This document shows positions 28,718 to 36,618 of a DNA stretch of 62,314 bases, piece by piece. Position 1 is the first letter of the stretch. Every line of letters starts with the position of its first letter. The DNA is taken from assembly GCF_028209395.1 (NCBI RefSeq), contig NZ_JAQLDQ010000011.1:1-62314 (forward strand). The letters run 5' to 3'. The position numbers and the translations under genes were made by a program. The notes beneath the pieces were generated by a model, which did not search any database, was not told the origin of the DNA, and saw only the letters and a list, made by a program, of their open reading frames with translations. Source of the stretch: Collinsella aerofaciens (GTDB taxonomy: Bacteria; Actinomycetota; Coriobacteriia; Coriobacteriales; Coriobacteriaceae).

Positions 28718-29419
28718 ATGGAAGAATCGATGCACGTCGGCGAGCAGGAAACGAGCCTACAGGACCAGTCCTACCACACCATTCGACGCAAAATCGTCTA
28801 CCTGGACTACAAGCCGGGCGAAAAGCTGGGCGTCAAGCAACTTTGCGATGACCTGGATATGGGGCGCACCCCTGTGCGCGAGGCTTTGGTTCGCTTGGCG
28901 CAGGAAGGCCTGGTGCGCACCGTGCCCCAAAGCGGCACCTATGTCTCGCCCATCAACCTCACCCTTGCCGAGAGTGCCTGTTACATCCGCGAGCATCTGG
29001 AAAAGCAGGTAATCGTGGAGTGCTGTGCGCGCGCCACCTCGGCAGGCATCGAGCAGCTCGACCGAGCCATCGCGCTGCAGGAAAAGGCCATGGCCGATGA
29101 GGATCGCATCGGCTTCTTTTTGAGCGATAACCTCATGCACCACATGATCTTTAGCATCGCATGTCGCAGCACCGTGTGGTCGTGGCTCGAAGAGACCAAT
29201 GCCGACCTAGAGCGCTTCCGCTGGCTGCGCGCTGCCACGCAAGTTCTCGACAATCAGGACATTGTGAACGAACACAAGCAGATTCGCCGTGCTATCGCCG
29301 GTCGCGACCCCATCGAAGCGAGCTTTTTGGTCAGCAAGCACCTGCATATGATGTTCCGCAACCAAACCGAGGTTCTGGACCAGTTCCCCGAGTACTTCGA
29401 GACCAGCAAGCTCCGCTAA
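28718..29419 (+). CDS. GntR family (FCD domain) transcriptional regulator
   Basis: A 233-residue regulator of the FadR subfamily. The winged helix (about residues 20-80) carries LGVKQLCDDLDMGRTPVREALVRL. The C-terminal FCD domain has the helical pattern with metal-ligand-like residues (DNLMHHMIF, NEHKQI, VSKHLHMM). Such proteins bind small carboxylic acids or sugar acids. I prefer the ATG at 28718, preceded by GCGAGG; an ATG at 28688 in the same frame has no ribosome site. It is divergent from the YeiH-type transporter and is the likely regulator of that gene. The stop codon overlaps the first bases of a 45-base repeat. Confidence 0.9.
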   Translation: MEESMHVGEQETSLQDQSYHTIRRKIVYLDYKPGEKLGVKQLCDDLDMGRTPVREALVRLAQEGLVRTVPQSGTYVSPINLTLAESACYIREHLEKQVIVECCARATSAGIEQLDRAIALQEKAMADEDRIGFFLSDNLMHHMIFSIACRSTVWSWLEETNADLERFRWLRAATQVLDNQDIVNEHKQIRRAIAGRDPIEASFLVSKHLHMMFRNQTEVLDQFPEYFETSKLR

Positions 29420-29463
29420 CCTGCCAAAAAGGGACAGGTTTATTTTGGCAGGTTTTATCTGGG
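29419..29463 (+). repeat. 45-base hairpin repeat, copy 1
   Basis: The arms CCTGCCAAAA and TTTTGGCAGG enclose AGGGACAGGTTTA, and a TTTTATCTGGG tail follows. Near-identical copies occur at 31596-31640 (minus), 36255-36299 and 37496-37540. The first base is the last base of the GntR stop codon. Confidence 0.9.
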
Positions 29464-29471
29464 CAAATGCA

Positions 29472-29510
29472 ACCAGGCCCGGCTCCGCTGCAACGGAGCC
29501 GGGCCTTGGT
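29472..29510. terminator. Bidirectional terminator between gntR and glmS
   Basis: The arms GGCCCGGCTCCG (29476-29487) and CGGAGCCGGGCC (29494-29505) are perfect; ACCA/TGGT extends the stem. It sits between convergent genes. Confidence 0.85.
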
Positions 29511-29530
29511 CGCTAGAACGGCGGAACCAA

Positions 29531-31378
29531 CTATTCCACGGTCACGCTCTTAGCGAGGTTTCGGGGCTGATCAACATCGCAGCCGCGCAGGATGGCGACC
29601 TCGCGGGCGAGCAGCTGCAGCGGGACACTCGCCGTGATGGGGCTGAACACGTCGCGGACGGCCGGCACGCGGATGATGCAGTCGGCGATCTTGTTGATCT
29701 CCCCGTCGCCCTCGGTGGCAACGACGATGACCTTGGCGCCGCGCGCCTTGCACTCCATGAGGTTCGACACGGTCTTGTCGTAGGTGGCACTCTTGGTTGC
29801 CACGGCGATGACGGGGAAGCCCGGGTCGATCAGGGCGATGGGGCCGTGCTTCATCTCACCGGCGGCGTAGGCCTCGGCGTGCAGGTAGCTGACCTCTTTG
29901 AGCTTGAGCGCGCCCTCGTAGGAAATAGCGGCACCCATGCCGCGGCCCACGAACAGTGCGGACTGCGCGTCCTTGCACAGCAGGGCAGCCTCATGCACGG
30001 CCTCGGTCTGGGTATCCAAAATCCACTGGATCTGCTCGGCCGTATCGGAAAGCTCGCGGAACAGCATGCGCGCCTGCTTGGTGGTCAAGCGGTACTTGAC
30101 CTGCGCCAGCAGCAGGGCCAAAAGCGTGAGGCTCACGACCTGGCCGATAAAGCTCTTGGTCGAGGCGACCGCAATCTCCTTGTTGGCCTTAGTGTAGATG
30201 ACGCCGTCGCTCTCACGCGCCACGGGGCTGCCCACCACGTTGGTGATGCCGAAGACCTTGGCGCCCTTGATGCGCGCGTCTCGAATGGCGGCAAGGGTAT
30301 CGGCCGTCTCGCCCGACTGGGACACGGCAACGACGAGCGTCGTCGGCGTAATGATGGGATTGCGATAACGGAACTCGCTGGCCGCCTCAACCTCGGTGGG
30401 GATGCGAGCCCAGCCCTCGATGAGATTCTTAGCAATGAGGCCAGCGTGATAGCTGGTGCCGCAAGCGATCACGTAGACGCGGTCGATGTCGTTGAGCTCC
30501 TCGAGCGAAAGGCCCAGCTCGTCGATGTCGAGCTCGCCGGCCGGCGTCATACGACCGACCAGCGTGTCGCGCACGACGCGCGGCTGCTCGTGGATTTCCT
30601 TGAGCATAAAGTCGGGATAACCGCCCTTTTCTGCCATGTCCAGGTCCCAGTCGATGTGGGTGACCTTGGGCTCGATAACGTTGCCGGCCTCGTCGGTGTA
30701 CTCGACGCCTGCGGGCGTGAGCTTGGCAAACTGACCGTCCTCGAGCACCACGACATCGCGGGTGGCGTCGATGAGCGCGATGACATCAGAAGCAACATAG
30801 GAGCCGGTTTCACCCACACCGACTACGATCGGGGAATCCTTGCGGGCCACGGCGATCACGCCGGGCTCGTCAGCGCACACGGCGGCCAGACCATAGGCAC
30901 CGACCACGTGGGTGCAAGCCTCGCGCACGGAGGCCATCAGGTCGTGCGTCTCGGCATAAGCCTCTTCGATCAGATGCGCGAAGACCTCGGTATCGGTCTC
31001 GCTCTTAAAGTGGTGGCCGCGGTCCTCCAGCTCTTCGCGCAGCTCGGCGAAGTTCTCGATGATGCCGTTGTGAACGATGGCGATACGACCGTCGCAGCTG
31101 GTGTGGGGGTGAGCGTTAACGACCGAAGGCTTGCCGTGGGTGGCCCAACGGGTGTGGCCGATACCGCAGGTAGCGTCGCTGTCAATGTTGGAAAGCTCGC
31201 TCTCCAGGCCCGCGACCTTGCCCACGCGGCGGATGACGTCGAGGTGCGCCGCGGCGCCCTCGCCCACCTCGAGCGCGACGCCCGAGGAGTCATAGCCGCG
31301 ATACTCCATGCGCTTGAGGCCCGTGATCAGGATGTTCTTTGCAATATCAGAGCCGGTGTAGCCGACAATTCCGCACAT
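29531..31378 (-). CDS. glmS: Glutamine-fructose-6-phosphate aminotransferase
   Basis: A 615-residue cytoplasmic enzyme that makes glucosamine-6-phosphate for peptidoglycan from fructose-6-P and glutamine. It has an N-terminal class II glutamine amidotransferase domain with catalytic Cys2 (MCGIVGYTG) and two SIS domains (motifs CGTSYHAGL and VSQSGETADTL). The C-terminus LAKSVTVE is the conserved ending that carries the catalytic Lys. The ATG at 31378 has AAGGGA upstream. A 330-base region separates it from the divergent lacI-like gene and holds a multi-half-site dyad. No glmS ribozyme motif is seen in the leader. Confidence 0.97.
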   Translation of the reverse strand: MCGIVGYTGSDIAKNILITGLKRMEYRGYDSSGVALEVGEGAAAHLDVIRRVGKVAGLESELSNIDSDATCGIGHTRWATHGKPSVVNAHPHTSCDGRIAIVHNGIIENFAELREELEDRGHHFKSETDTEVFAHLIEEAYAETHDLMASVREACTHVVGAYGLAAVCADEPGVIAVARKDSPIVVGVGETGSYVASDVIALIDATRDVVVLEDGQFAKLTPAGVEYTDEAGNVIEPKVTHIDWDLDMAEKGGYPDFMLKEIHEQPRVVRDTLVGRMTPAGELDIDELGLSLEELNDIDRVYVIACGTSYHAGLIAKNLIEGWARIPTEVEAASEFRYRNPIITPTTLVVAVSQSGETADTLAAIRDARIKGAKVFGITNVVGSPVARESDGVIYTKANKEIAVASTKSFIGQVVSLTLLALLLAQVKYRLTTKQARMLFRELSDTAEQIQWILDTQTEAVHEAALLCKDAQSALFVGRGMGAAISYEGALKLKEVSYLHAEAYAAGEMKHGPIALIDPGFPVIAVATKSATYDKTVSNLMECKARGAKVIVVATEGDGEINKIADCIIRVPAVRDVFSPITASVPLQLLAREVAILRGCDVDQPRNLAKSVTVE

Positions 31379-31479
31379 AGGATAAATCCCTTCGTTCGCG
31401 TGACTGCAAGACGTCCACGCACAGGGGGCGCTGAGACGTATAACGTTCGAGTATTGTACTCACGCAAGCGCAAGCTGAT

Positions 31480-31512
31480 ATACCAGAAGTGGTATCTCAA
31501 CTTAGATACCAC
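31480..31512. promoter_or_regulatory. Three-half-site dyad upstream of glmS
   Basis: GATATACCA (31478-31486), TGGTATCT (31490-31497) and AGATACCAC (31504-31512) alternate in orientation. Two overlapping inverted repeats result, one of them a perfect 9-base dyad (GTGGTATCT-CAACTT-AGATACCAC). The half-site resembles those used by GntR/HutC amino-sugar repressors of the NagR/DasR kind. It lies about 100-130 bases upstream of the glmS start and near a TACAAT box of that strand (about 31453-31458). Confidence 0.5.
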
Positions 31513-31540
31513 CCGATGCACACATGCCCAGCCGGTCCAA

Positions 31541-31575
31541 ACCACCGCAAAGGTGCCTGTCCCCTTCGTGGTGGT
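31541..31575. repeat. Hairpin with CTGTCCCCTT core
   Basis: Imperfect arms ACCACCGCAA (31541-31550) and TTCGTGGTGGT (31565-31575) enclose AGGTGCCTGTCCCC. It belongs to the same loop-core family as 19739, 25309 and 40644. Confidence 0.6.
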
Positions 31576-31595
31576 CGCGCTGGCAACGGCGTTTC

Positions 31596-31640
31596 CCCAG
31601 ATAAAACCTGCCAAAATAAACCTGTCCCTTTTTGGAAGGT
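31596..31640 (-). repeat. 45-base hairpin repeat, copy 2 (inverted)
   Basis: It matches the copy at 36255 in reverse orientation. One arm has diverged (ACCTTCC instead of ACCTGCC). The element ends 10 bases before TACAAT (31650-31655), the likely -10 of the next gene, so it covers that promoter's -35 region. Confidence 0.85.
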
Positions 31641-31690
31641 TTGGGATGCTACAATCTGGCTTGTACTTGAAACGCATCAAAGGGGCCGCT

Positions 31691-32824
31691 ATGGCAAAGG
31701 TAAAAATCAGCGACGTCGCGCGCGAGGCCGGGGTTTCGCTGGGCACGGTTTCCAACGCGCTCAACCACCCCGAAAAGCTGCGCCCCGAGACCCTCAAGCT
31801 CATCAACGAGACCATCAATCGCCTTGGCTACCTGCCCAACCAAAGCGCTCGTCAGCTCGCGGGCGGCGCCACCAAGTCCTTTGGCCTGGTGCTCCCCCGT
31901 CTCGATCACGGCTTTTCGCTCCAAATCGCCAGCGGCGCCCACAACGAGGCTCGCAAGCACGGCTATGACTTGCTCATCGCCAACGCCGATAACGACGATA
32001 TTCTCCAGGACCATTACCTGCGCTACTTTATGGGCACCCAGATGTCCGGCGTCATGGTTCAGCCCATGGCATCCCCCGACTGGCACCCCGCCATGGCCAA
32101 GATGCCCGTGCCGATCGTCCATCTGGACATCCATTGCTCCGAGCCCGGCTACTACGTAGCGGCCGACAACGAGGCCCAGGGTCGCATCATTGCCGAACTT
32201 GCCATCGCCCGCGGTGCACGTCATATCACCGTTGTGGGTAGAGCAGCATTTATGCAACTCACCCTGCGCGTCCTTGGCATTCATAAGGCACTCGCCCTAC
32301 ACCCCGATATCAAGATCGAAGTCATCGACGCCGGCGAATGGAATGCCGCCGCCGACGGCTACGGCATCGGCGCCCAAATCGCCGCGCGCCCCGCCGACGA
32401 ACGCCCCGATTTTGTCATCGGCCTGACCGACGTACTGGCGTCGGGCGTTATCTCGGCGCTGATAGACAAAGGCATCTCCGTCCCCGAGCAGGTCCGCGTG
32501 GCCGGCTGCGACGGCAATCCACTTGCCTGGAGCGGGTCGGTCCCCCTTACCACCGTGGCGCCGCCGGGCTACGAAATTGGCCGCAAGGGTGTTCAATTGC
32601 TCATGGAGCAAATCGAGGATAAACCTGCCGCCAAGACCAAACGAGTCCGCATCGGCTCCGCCGCGCGCACCGTCACCACGGCCACGGCCGCCGAGGACAT
32701 TAACCGTCAGGAGCTCGTGCGCCCCTTCTTGCTCGAACGTGTGAGCACCCAAAAGGCCGAGCAGCACCCGACGGGCCCATCCGCGGCCCCAATAACCGAC
32801 ATCAACCTGGGCGCCTACCTGTAA
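31691..32824 (+). CDS. LacI family transcriptional regulator
   Basis: A 377-residue repressor. The LacI helix-turn-helix (residues 4-24, KISDVAREAGVSLGTVSNAL) and hinge NQSARQLAGG are followed by a periplasmic-binding-protein-like sensor domain. The C-terminal 45 residues extend beyond the usual LacI length and end INLGAYL. The ATG at 31691 has AAAGGGG upstream. It is not adjacent to transporter genes; a DUF4143 ATPase follows on the same strand after a terminator. A remnant of a paralogue survives at 36619-36735 next to the second HAD phosphatase, which suggests an ancestral lacI-HAD unit. The effector is unknown. Confidence 0.92.
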   Translation: MAKVKISDVAREAGVSLGTVSNALNHPEKLRPETLKLINETINRLGYLPNQSARQLAGGATKSFGLVLPRLDHGFSLQIASGAHNEARKHGYDLLIANADNDDILQDHYLRYFMGTQMSGVMVQPMASPDWHPAMAKMPVPIVHLDIHCSEPGYYVAADNEAQGRIIAELAIARGARHITVVGRAAFMQLTLRVLGIHKALALHPDIKIEVIDAGEWNAAADGYGIGAQIAARPADERPDFVIGLTDVLASGVISALIDKGISVPEQVRVAGCDGNPLAWSGSVPLTTVAPPGYEIGRKGVQLLMEQIEDKPAAKTKRVRIGSAARTVTTATAAEDINRQELVRPFLLERVSTQKAEQHPTGPSAAPITDINLGAYL

Positions 32825-32827
32825 CAA

Positions 32828-32865
32828 AAAACGCCGCAACGGGAACAGTCCCGCTGCGGCGTTTT
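32828..32865 (+). terminator. Intrinsic terminator of the LacI gene
   Basis: AAAACGCCGC (32828-32837) and GCGGCGTTTT (32856-32865), with inner GGGA/TCCC pairing, end in TTTT. Confidence 0.9.
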
Positions 32866-33039
32866 GCTGGCCCCATGTTCCCTCCCCGTTTAGCCGGACC
32901 TGCGACTACGGATATTTATGGAATGTAATCCTTTTTTTTCATTAACTTTTTTGTTAAAATAGACTCAATTCCATATTTTTAGATATTTCCTATAAGTATT
33001 GATTTTGCTCCAGTTTTTTCTCGCCAAGAAAGGGGTTTC

Positions 33040-34245
33040 ATGAATCTGATTGATCGCAAACAGTACCTCGACTGGCTCATTTCGTGGAAAGACTCGCACG
33101 TCATCAAGGTCGTTTCGGGCGTGCGAAGGTCCGGCAAATCAAAGCTATTCGAAATCTACCGTAGCTACCTGCGCGATCATGGAATCACAGGCGACCAGGT
33201 TATATCCCTCAACTTTGAAGACCTGGAGTTCGAGTCGCTTACGTCGTATAGAGCACTCTACGACTACATTTCCGCCAGACTCGTCCCCGATAAGATGAAC
33301 TACGTTTTTCTGGACGAGATACAGCACGTCGAGCATTTCGAAAAAGCCGTCGACAGTCTTTTTATCAAGGACAATGTCGACCTCTACATAACCGGTTCCA
33401 ACGCTTATCTGCTCTCGAGCGAGCTGGCAACTTTGCTCTCCGGCCGCTACGTAGAGCTCAAGATGCTGCCCCTATCCTTTAAAGAGTTTTGCTCGGCAAA
33501 AACCAATGACGGAAAGGCTCCCGCGCAGTTGTTTGACGAGTACATCACCCGGGGCTCTTTTCCCTTTATCGCCGAGACGGGTATTCAGGGACCCCAGGCG
33601 CGCGATTATCTTATGAGCCTCTACGATACCATCGTCATACGCGACGTTATCGAACGCCTGAAGGTCTCGGACGTCCCGACCCTGCGCGATATCACCAAGT
33701 TCCTACTCCATAGCATTGGAAACCGGATCTCGATTAAAAAAATCTCCGACACGCTCTCGTCCAACGGCAACAAAACCGACCAGAAAACCGTAGCCAAGTA
33801 CCTCAAAGGCTTAACAGACAGCCTTGTGTTGTACTTTGCTCCGCGCTATAACGTGCGCGGTCGGCAGCTTCTTTCAACAAACGGCAAATACTACGCCGTT
33901 GACCTTGGACTTAGAGGCGCTCTCGTCAAAACCCAAAGCAGCGATATCGGTCATATCCTCGAAAATGTTGTTTATCTCGAGCTCCTACGCCGTGGATACG
34001 ACGTCTACGTGGGCGATATCGACGGCGGGGAAATCGATTTTGTTGCCCTAAAGTCAGACGAGACAGCCTATTTTCAGGTTTCAGCCACAACGCTCGACGA
34101 AACTACCCTCAATCGAGAGTTGGCCCCCTTTAAGAAGGTCCGAGACAACTACCCCAAGACGCTTCTTACGCTCGACACGCTGTTTGCGGACGCGAACTAC
34201 GAAGGAGTCCGCAAGCGCAACGTGATCGACTGGCTCCTGGAGTAA
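33040..34245 (+). CDS. AAA (AAA_14) ATPase with DUF4143 domain
   Basis: A 401-residue cytoplasmic protein of the widespread archaeal/bacterial AAA-plus-DUF4143 family. Walker A is GVRRSGKS (27-34), Walker B is YVFLDEIQ near residue 90, and the sensor motif is ITGSNAYLLS. The C-terminal part shows the DUF4143 pattern, including GHILENVVYLELLRRGYDVYVG and a nuclease-like core GGEIDFVA ... AYFQVSATT, reminiscent of PD-(D/E)XK proteins. The ATG at 33040 follows GAAAGGGG. The 170 bases before it are much richer in A+T than the surroundings, and codon choice is less GC-biased, which suggests recent acquisition. Function is unknown; such genes are frequent in variable regions. Confidence 0.93.
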   Translation: MNLIDRKQYLDWLISWKDSHVIKVVSGVRRSGKSKLFEIYRSYLRDHGITGDQVISLNFEDLEFESLTSYRALYDYISARLVPDKMNYVFLDEIQHVEHFEKAVDSLFIKDNVDLYITGSNAYLLSSELATLLSGRYVELKMLPLSFKEFCSAKTNDGKAPAQLFDEYITRGSFPFIAETGIQGPQARDYLMSLYDTIVIRDVIERLKVSDVPTLRDITKFLLHSIGNRISIKKISDTLSSNGNKTDQKTVAKYLKGLTDSLVLYFAPRYNVRGRQLLSTNGKYYAVDLGLRGALVKTQSSDIGHILENVVYLELLRRGYDVYVGDIDGGEIDFVALKSDETAYFQVSATTLDETTLNRELAPFKKVRDNYPKTLLTLDTLFADANYEGVRKRNVIDWLLE

Positions 34246-34312
34246 CTTGTAGCGTCATAACCCTCCGCCAGCTCCTTACCAAGGCCGCAGCCCCAGTCGC
34301 TTAAAGCACAAT

Positions 34313-34359
34313 GCCCCTCTTATCGGCCAAAACAGCAATCTTGGCGTGATAAGAGGGGC
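34313..34359. repeat. Nested hairpin between convergent genes
   Basis: GCCCCTCTTATC (34313-34324) and GATAAGAGGGGC (34348-34359) are perfect arms; GCCAA and TTGGC pair inside. It lies between the ATPase gene and the first HAD gene and could terminate either. Confidence 0.7.
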
Positions 34360-34446
34360 TGACTGCGTCAGCGCCTCCACGCAGGCGCCGTTACCGTCAC
34401 CGTCCTGCGGGATCGGGCGCGGGGCATGGCAACTCGCGTGCAAACG

Positions 34447-35097
34447 CTAGCGCACGGCCTTGACCGCGGCCGTCAGATCGAACAGCGTATCGAGCACAGC
34501 CTCGCAGCCGTCCACCACGTCCCGCGGCAGCGGCACGATATCGGGAACGGCAAAGACGTGGCAGCCGGCCGTGATGCCCGAGACGCAGCCGTTGCGTGAG
34601 TCCTCGACCACGGCGCACTCCTCGGGAGCAAAGCCCGCGCGCTCGCAGGCGAGCAGGTACATCTCGGGATCGGGCTTGCCGTTCACGACGTCCTCGCCGC
34701 AGGTCACTGTCTCAAACTTGTCAAAGAGGCCAACCGTCTTAAGGTTGCGCTCGGCGGTAACGTGGCGCGACGACGTCGCCAGGCCCACGTGATAGCCCGC
34801 AGCCAGCAGCTCGTCGAGGCACTCGGCGGCACCGTCCTTAAGCTCCAGATCGGTCTTGACCATCTCGTCGCGAATCTCCCTATGGCGACGATAGATTGCC
34901 TCAGCGGTTTCGCAGCTGCCGTAATGCTCATCAAGGATCTCCATGACATCGGGCAGCGTGCGACCGATAAACTGATGGAGCAGCGCTTCATCAATCGCGA
35001 GCCCCAGCTCAGCGGCGCCTGCCTTCCACGCCTTGATACCCAAACGCTCGGTATCGACCAGCGTTCCATCCATGTCAAAAATAACAGCCTTGATCAT
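34447..35097 (-). CDS. HAD-superfamily phosphatase, beta-phosphoglucomutase-like (copy 1)
   Basis: A 216-residue HAD subclass IA protein. Motif I is FDMDGTLVDTE with nucleophile D9 and general acid D11; motif II is ATSSR; the later motifs are KPDPE and VVEDSRNGC. The helical cap (about residues 16-85) fits beta-phosphoglucomutase or sugar-phosphate phosphatases. The ATG at 35097 has GGGGGA five bases upstream. It is about 83% identical by eye to a second copy at 36732-37382, and they share 62 bases of upstream sequence. Likely substrates are sugar phosphates, but none can be assigned. Confidence 0.92.
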   Translation of the reverse strand: MIKAVIFDMDGTLVDTERLGIKAWKAGAAELGLAIDEALLHQFIGRTLPDVMEILDEHYGSCETAEAIYRRHREIRDEMVKTDLELKDGAAECLDELLAAGYHVGLATSSRHVTAERNLKTVGLFDKFETVTCGEDVVNGKPDPEMYLLACERAGFAPEECAVVEDSRNGCVSGITAGCHVFAVPDIVPLPRDVVDGCEAVLDTLFDLTAAVKAVR

Positions 35098-35151
35098 ATC
35101 GGTCCCCCATCGCTTCGCGCTGCTGTACCCCCGCAACTTTACCGCACCTGT

Positions 35152-35213
35152 AAACTTGTATATAACGTATATAGCATATTGCACTTTCGTTACATAGATA
35201 GAAGTCTTATGAC
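35152..35213 (-). promoter_or_regulatory. Shared upstream region of HAD genes, copy 1
   Basis: These 62 bases match 37431-37492 at most positions. They contain the AT-rich dyad TATATAACGTATATA and the conserved stretch CTTTCGTTACATAGA. AT content is far above the surrounding sequence. It probably holds the HAD promoter and an operator, since both copies kept it. Confidence 0.65.
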
Positions 35214-35270
35214 AAGCGGCTCGGTAGGATTATAGTTTTCGACCGAGTACTCAACGGCAAGGATCGATTC

Positions 35271-36149
35271 ATGCTTTCAGACACCACTGCACCTGCAGAG
35301 GGGCTTCAGGACAAACTCACAGCGCTCGAGCAGCTGCTTTTGGCATACGGACGCGTCGCCATCGGCTTTTCCGGTGGCGTCGACAGCAGCTTTTTGGCCG
35401 CGGTCTGCGCCCGCATCATGCCCGCCAGCACGCTTCTCGTTCACCTCACCACGCCACTCATCGGCACGCCCGAGCAGGCTTCGTTTGAGTGGGCGGTTGA
35501 CGGGCAGGCCGATGAGGGGCCGCATTTCAAGCTCCCCGTGCTCAACCTCTCGGTCGATCAGCTGCAGCTCCCCCAGGTAGCCTGCAACGACGCCGACCGC
35601 TGCTACCACTGCAAGCGCGCCGGCTTTACCGCCATCGTCAATCACGCCAGGTCGCTGGGCTTTCCCACCGTTATCGACGGCAGTAACGCAAGCGACCGCG
35701 GCGACTACCGCCCCGGCATGCGCGCCGCCCAGGAGCTCGGCGTGCGATCGCCGCTCATGGAGGTCGGCTTTACCAAGGACGAGGAGCGCGAGCTGCTACG
35801 CGCCTGGGGATACCCCGTCTGGAACCTGCCGGCGGGAGCATGTCTTGCCACCCGCGTCCCCACGGGCGAGGAGCTTACGCGCGAGAAGGTCGATGTAATC
35901 CGCGCCTGCGAGGACTACCTGCACGACCTTGGCCTGGACCAGGTCCGCGCACGCCTCGTCGGCGGCTGCATGCATATCGAGGCCGCGCCGGCAGACGTCG
36001 CCAAGATCGCCGCCCTCGGCAGGACCGCGGTCAACGACGAGGGCAAGGCCCCGCTTCCCGCCGCCATCGAATCTGCCCTGCGCAACCTAGGCTGCGGCCA
36101 TATCTCCCCCGAGGTCACCCCCTACATCCACGGCAACATGAATCAATAG
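35271..36149 (+). CDS. larE: ATP-dependent sacrificial sulfur transferase LarE
   Basis: A 292-residue PP-loop protein. SGGVDSS (34-40) binds ATP. CYHCK and NLPAGACLATRVP are family hallmarks; the Cys in ACLATR corresponds to the sulfur-donor cysteine of LarE from lactobacilli. LarE builds the nickel-pincer cofactor of lactate racemase-type enzymes from adenylated biosynthetic intermediates made by LarB and LarC. No larA, larB or larC gene is near, so partners must lie elsewhere or the protein serves a related pathway. The ATG at 35271 follows AAGGA. It is divergent from the first HAD gene. Confidence 0.93.
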   Translation: MLSDTTAPAEGLQDKLTALEQLLLAYGRVAIGFSGGVDSSFLAAVCARIMPASTLLVHLTTPLIGTPEQASFEWAVDGQADEGPHFKLPVLNLSVDQLQLPQVACNDADRCYHCKRAGFTAIVNHARSLGFPTVIDGSNASDRGDYRPGMRAAQELGVRSPLMEVGFTKDEERELLRAWGYPVWNLPAGACLATRVPTGEELTREKVDVIRACEDYLHDLGLDQVRARLVGGCMHIEAAPADVAKIAALGRTAVNDEGKAPLPAAIESALRNLGCGHISPEVTPYIHGNMNQ

Positions 36150-36161
36150 CGCATCCCAAAT

Positions 36162-36230
36162 AAGTTGCGGTGGAATAGTTCCTGTTTTGCGGCCTATCGG
36201 GCCCAAACAGGAACTATTCCACCGCAACTT
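36162..36230. repeat. Palindromic element, AAGTTGCGGTGGAATA family, copy 2
   Basis: Perfect 26-base arms at 36162-36187 and 36205-36230 begin AAGTTGCGGTGGAATA. The outer 16 bases equal those of the element at 12823, and the next ten differ. It follows the larE stop by 12 bases. Confidence 0.9.
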
Positions 36231-36254
36231 CGTTTGATGGGCATTGACCCGCAG

Positions 36255-36299
36255 ACCTGCCAAAAAGGGACAGGTTTATTTTGGCAGGTTTTATCTGGG
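36255..36299 (+). repeat. 45-base hairpin repeat, copy 3
   Basis: The sequence is identical to copy 1 over the hairpin and the TTTTATCTGGG tail. Confidence 0.9.
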
Positions 36300-36459
36300 A
36301 AAATGTCACGAGACAACTGCCTCTCTAGCACCCCTCTAACTTCGAGAGGCACTTGAGAGGCGTCTCGGCCGCACCTACTTTTTCCGATAGCGGCGGTTAC
36401 AGCTCGTCGATGAACCCATTACTTCAATGAGTCCTTTATCCGGCAGCATTGGCATTCCG

Positions 36460-36599
36460 TCTCTCTAAACCAATAGATTTATCTCTCTAACTTTAGAGAG
36501 ATAAGCACTTTGTTTTAGAGAGACCTTTAGAGAGATATAACGAATTCGCTGCTAGATTACCTAAGGCTGTCTCTCTAACCGACTTTATCTTTAGAGAGA
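36460..36599. repeat. Cluster of seven TTAGAGAGA sites
   Basis: The exact 9-mer TTAGAGAGA or its complement occurs at 36460, 36482, 36493, 36515, 36527, 36570 and 36591. Sites 36482/36493 form a dyad separated by two bases; 36570/36591 form a second dyad. Several spacings are 21-22 bases, two helical turns. Degenerate half-copies (CTCTCTAG, CCTCTAA) flank it at 36321, 36333 and 36611. The whole interval 36300-36618 has no gene. Confidence 0.85.
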
Positions 36600-36618
36600 C
36601 GAGCGCGACCCCTCTAAT

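Noticed and set aside
31379..31480. glmS ribozyme in the glmS leader
   Set aside because: I searched the leader for the conserved core and pseudoknot segments and did not see them.
29846..31690. Plus-strand frame that runs into the LacI gene
   Set aside because: The first 600 codons are antisense to glmS. The LacI start at 31691 has its own ribosome site and matches the family length.
36460..36599. Plasmid-type replication origin (iterons)
   Set aside because: The repeats are iteron-like, but no Rep gene or DnaA box cluster is present and the context is chromosomal.
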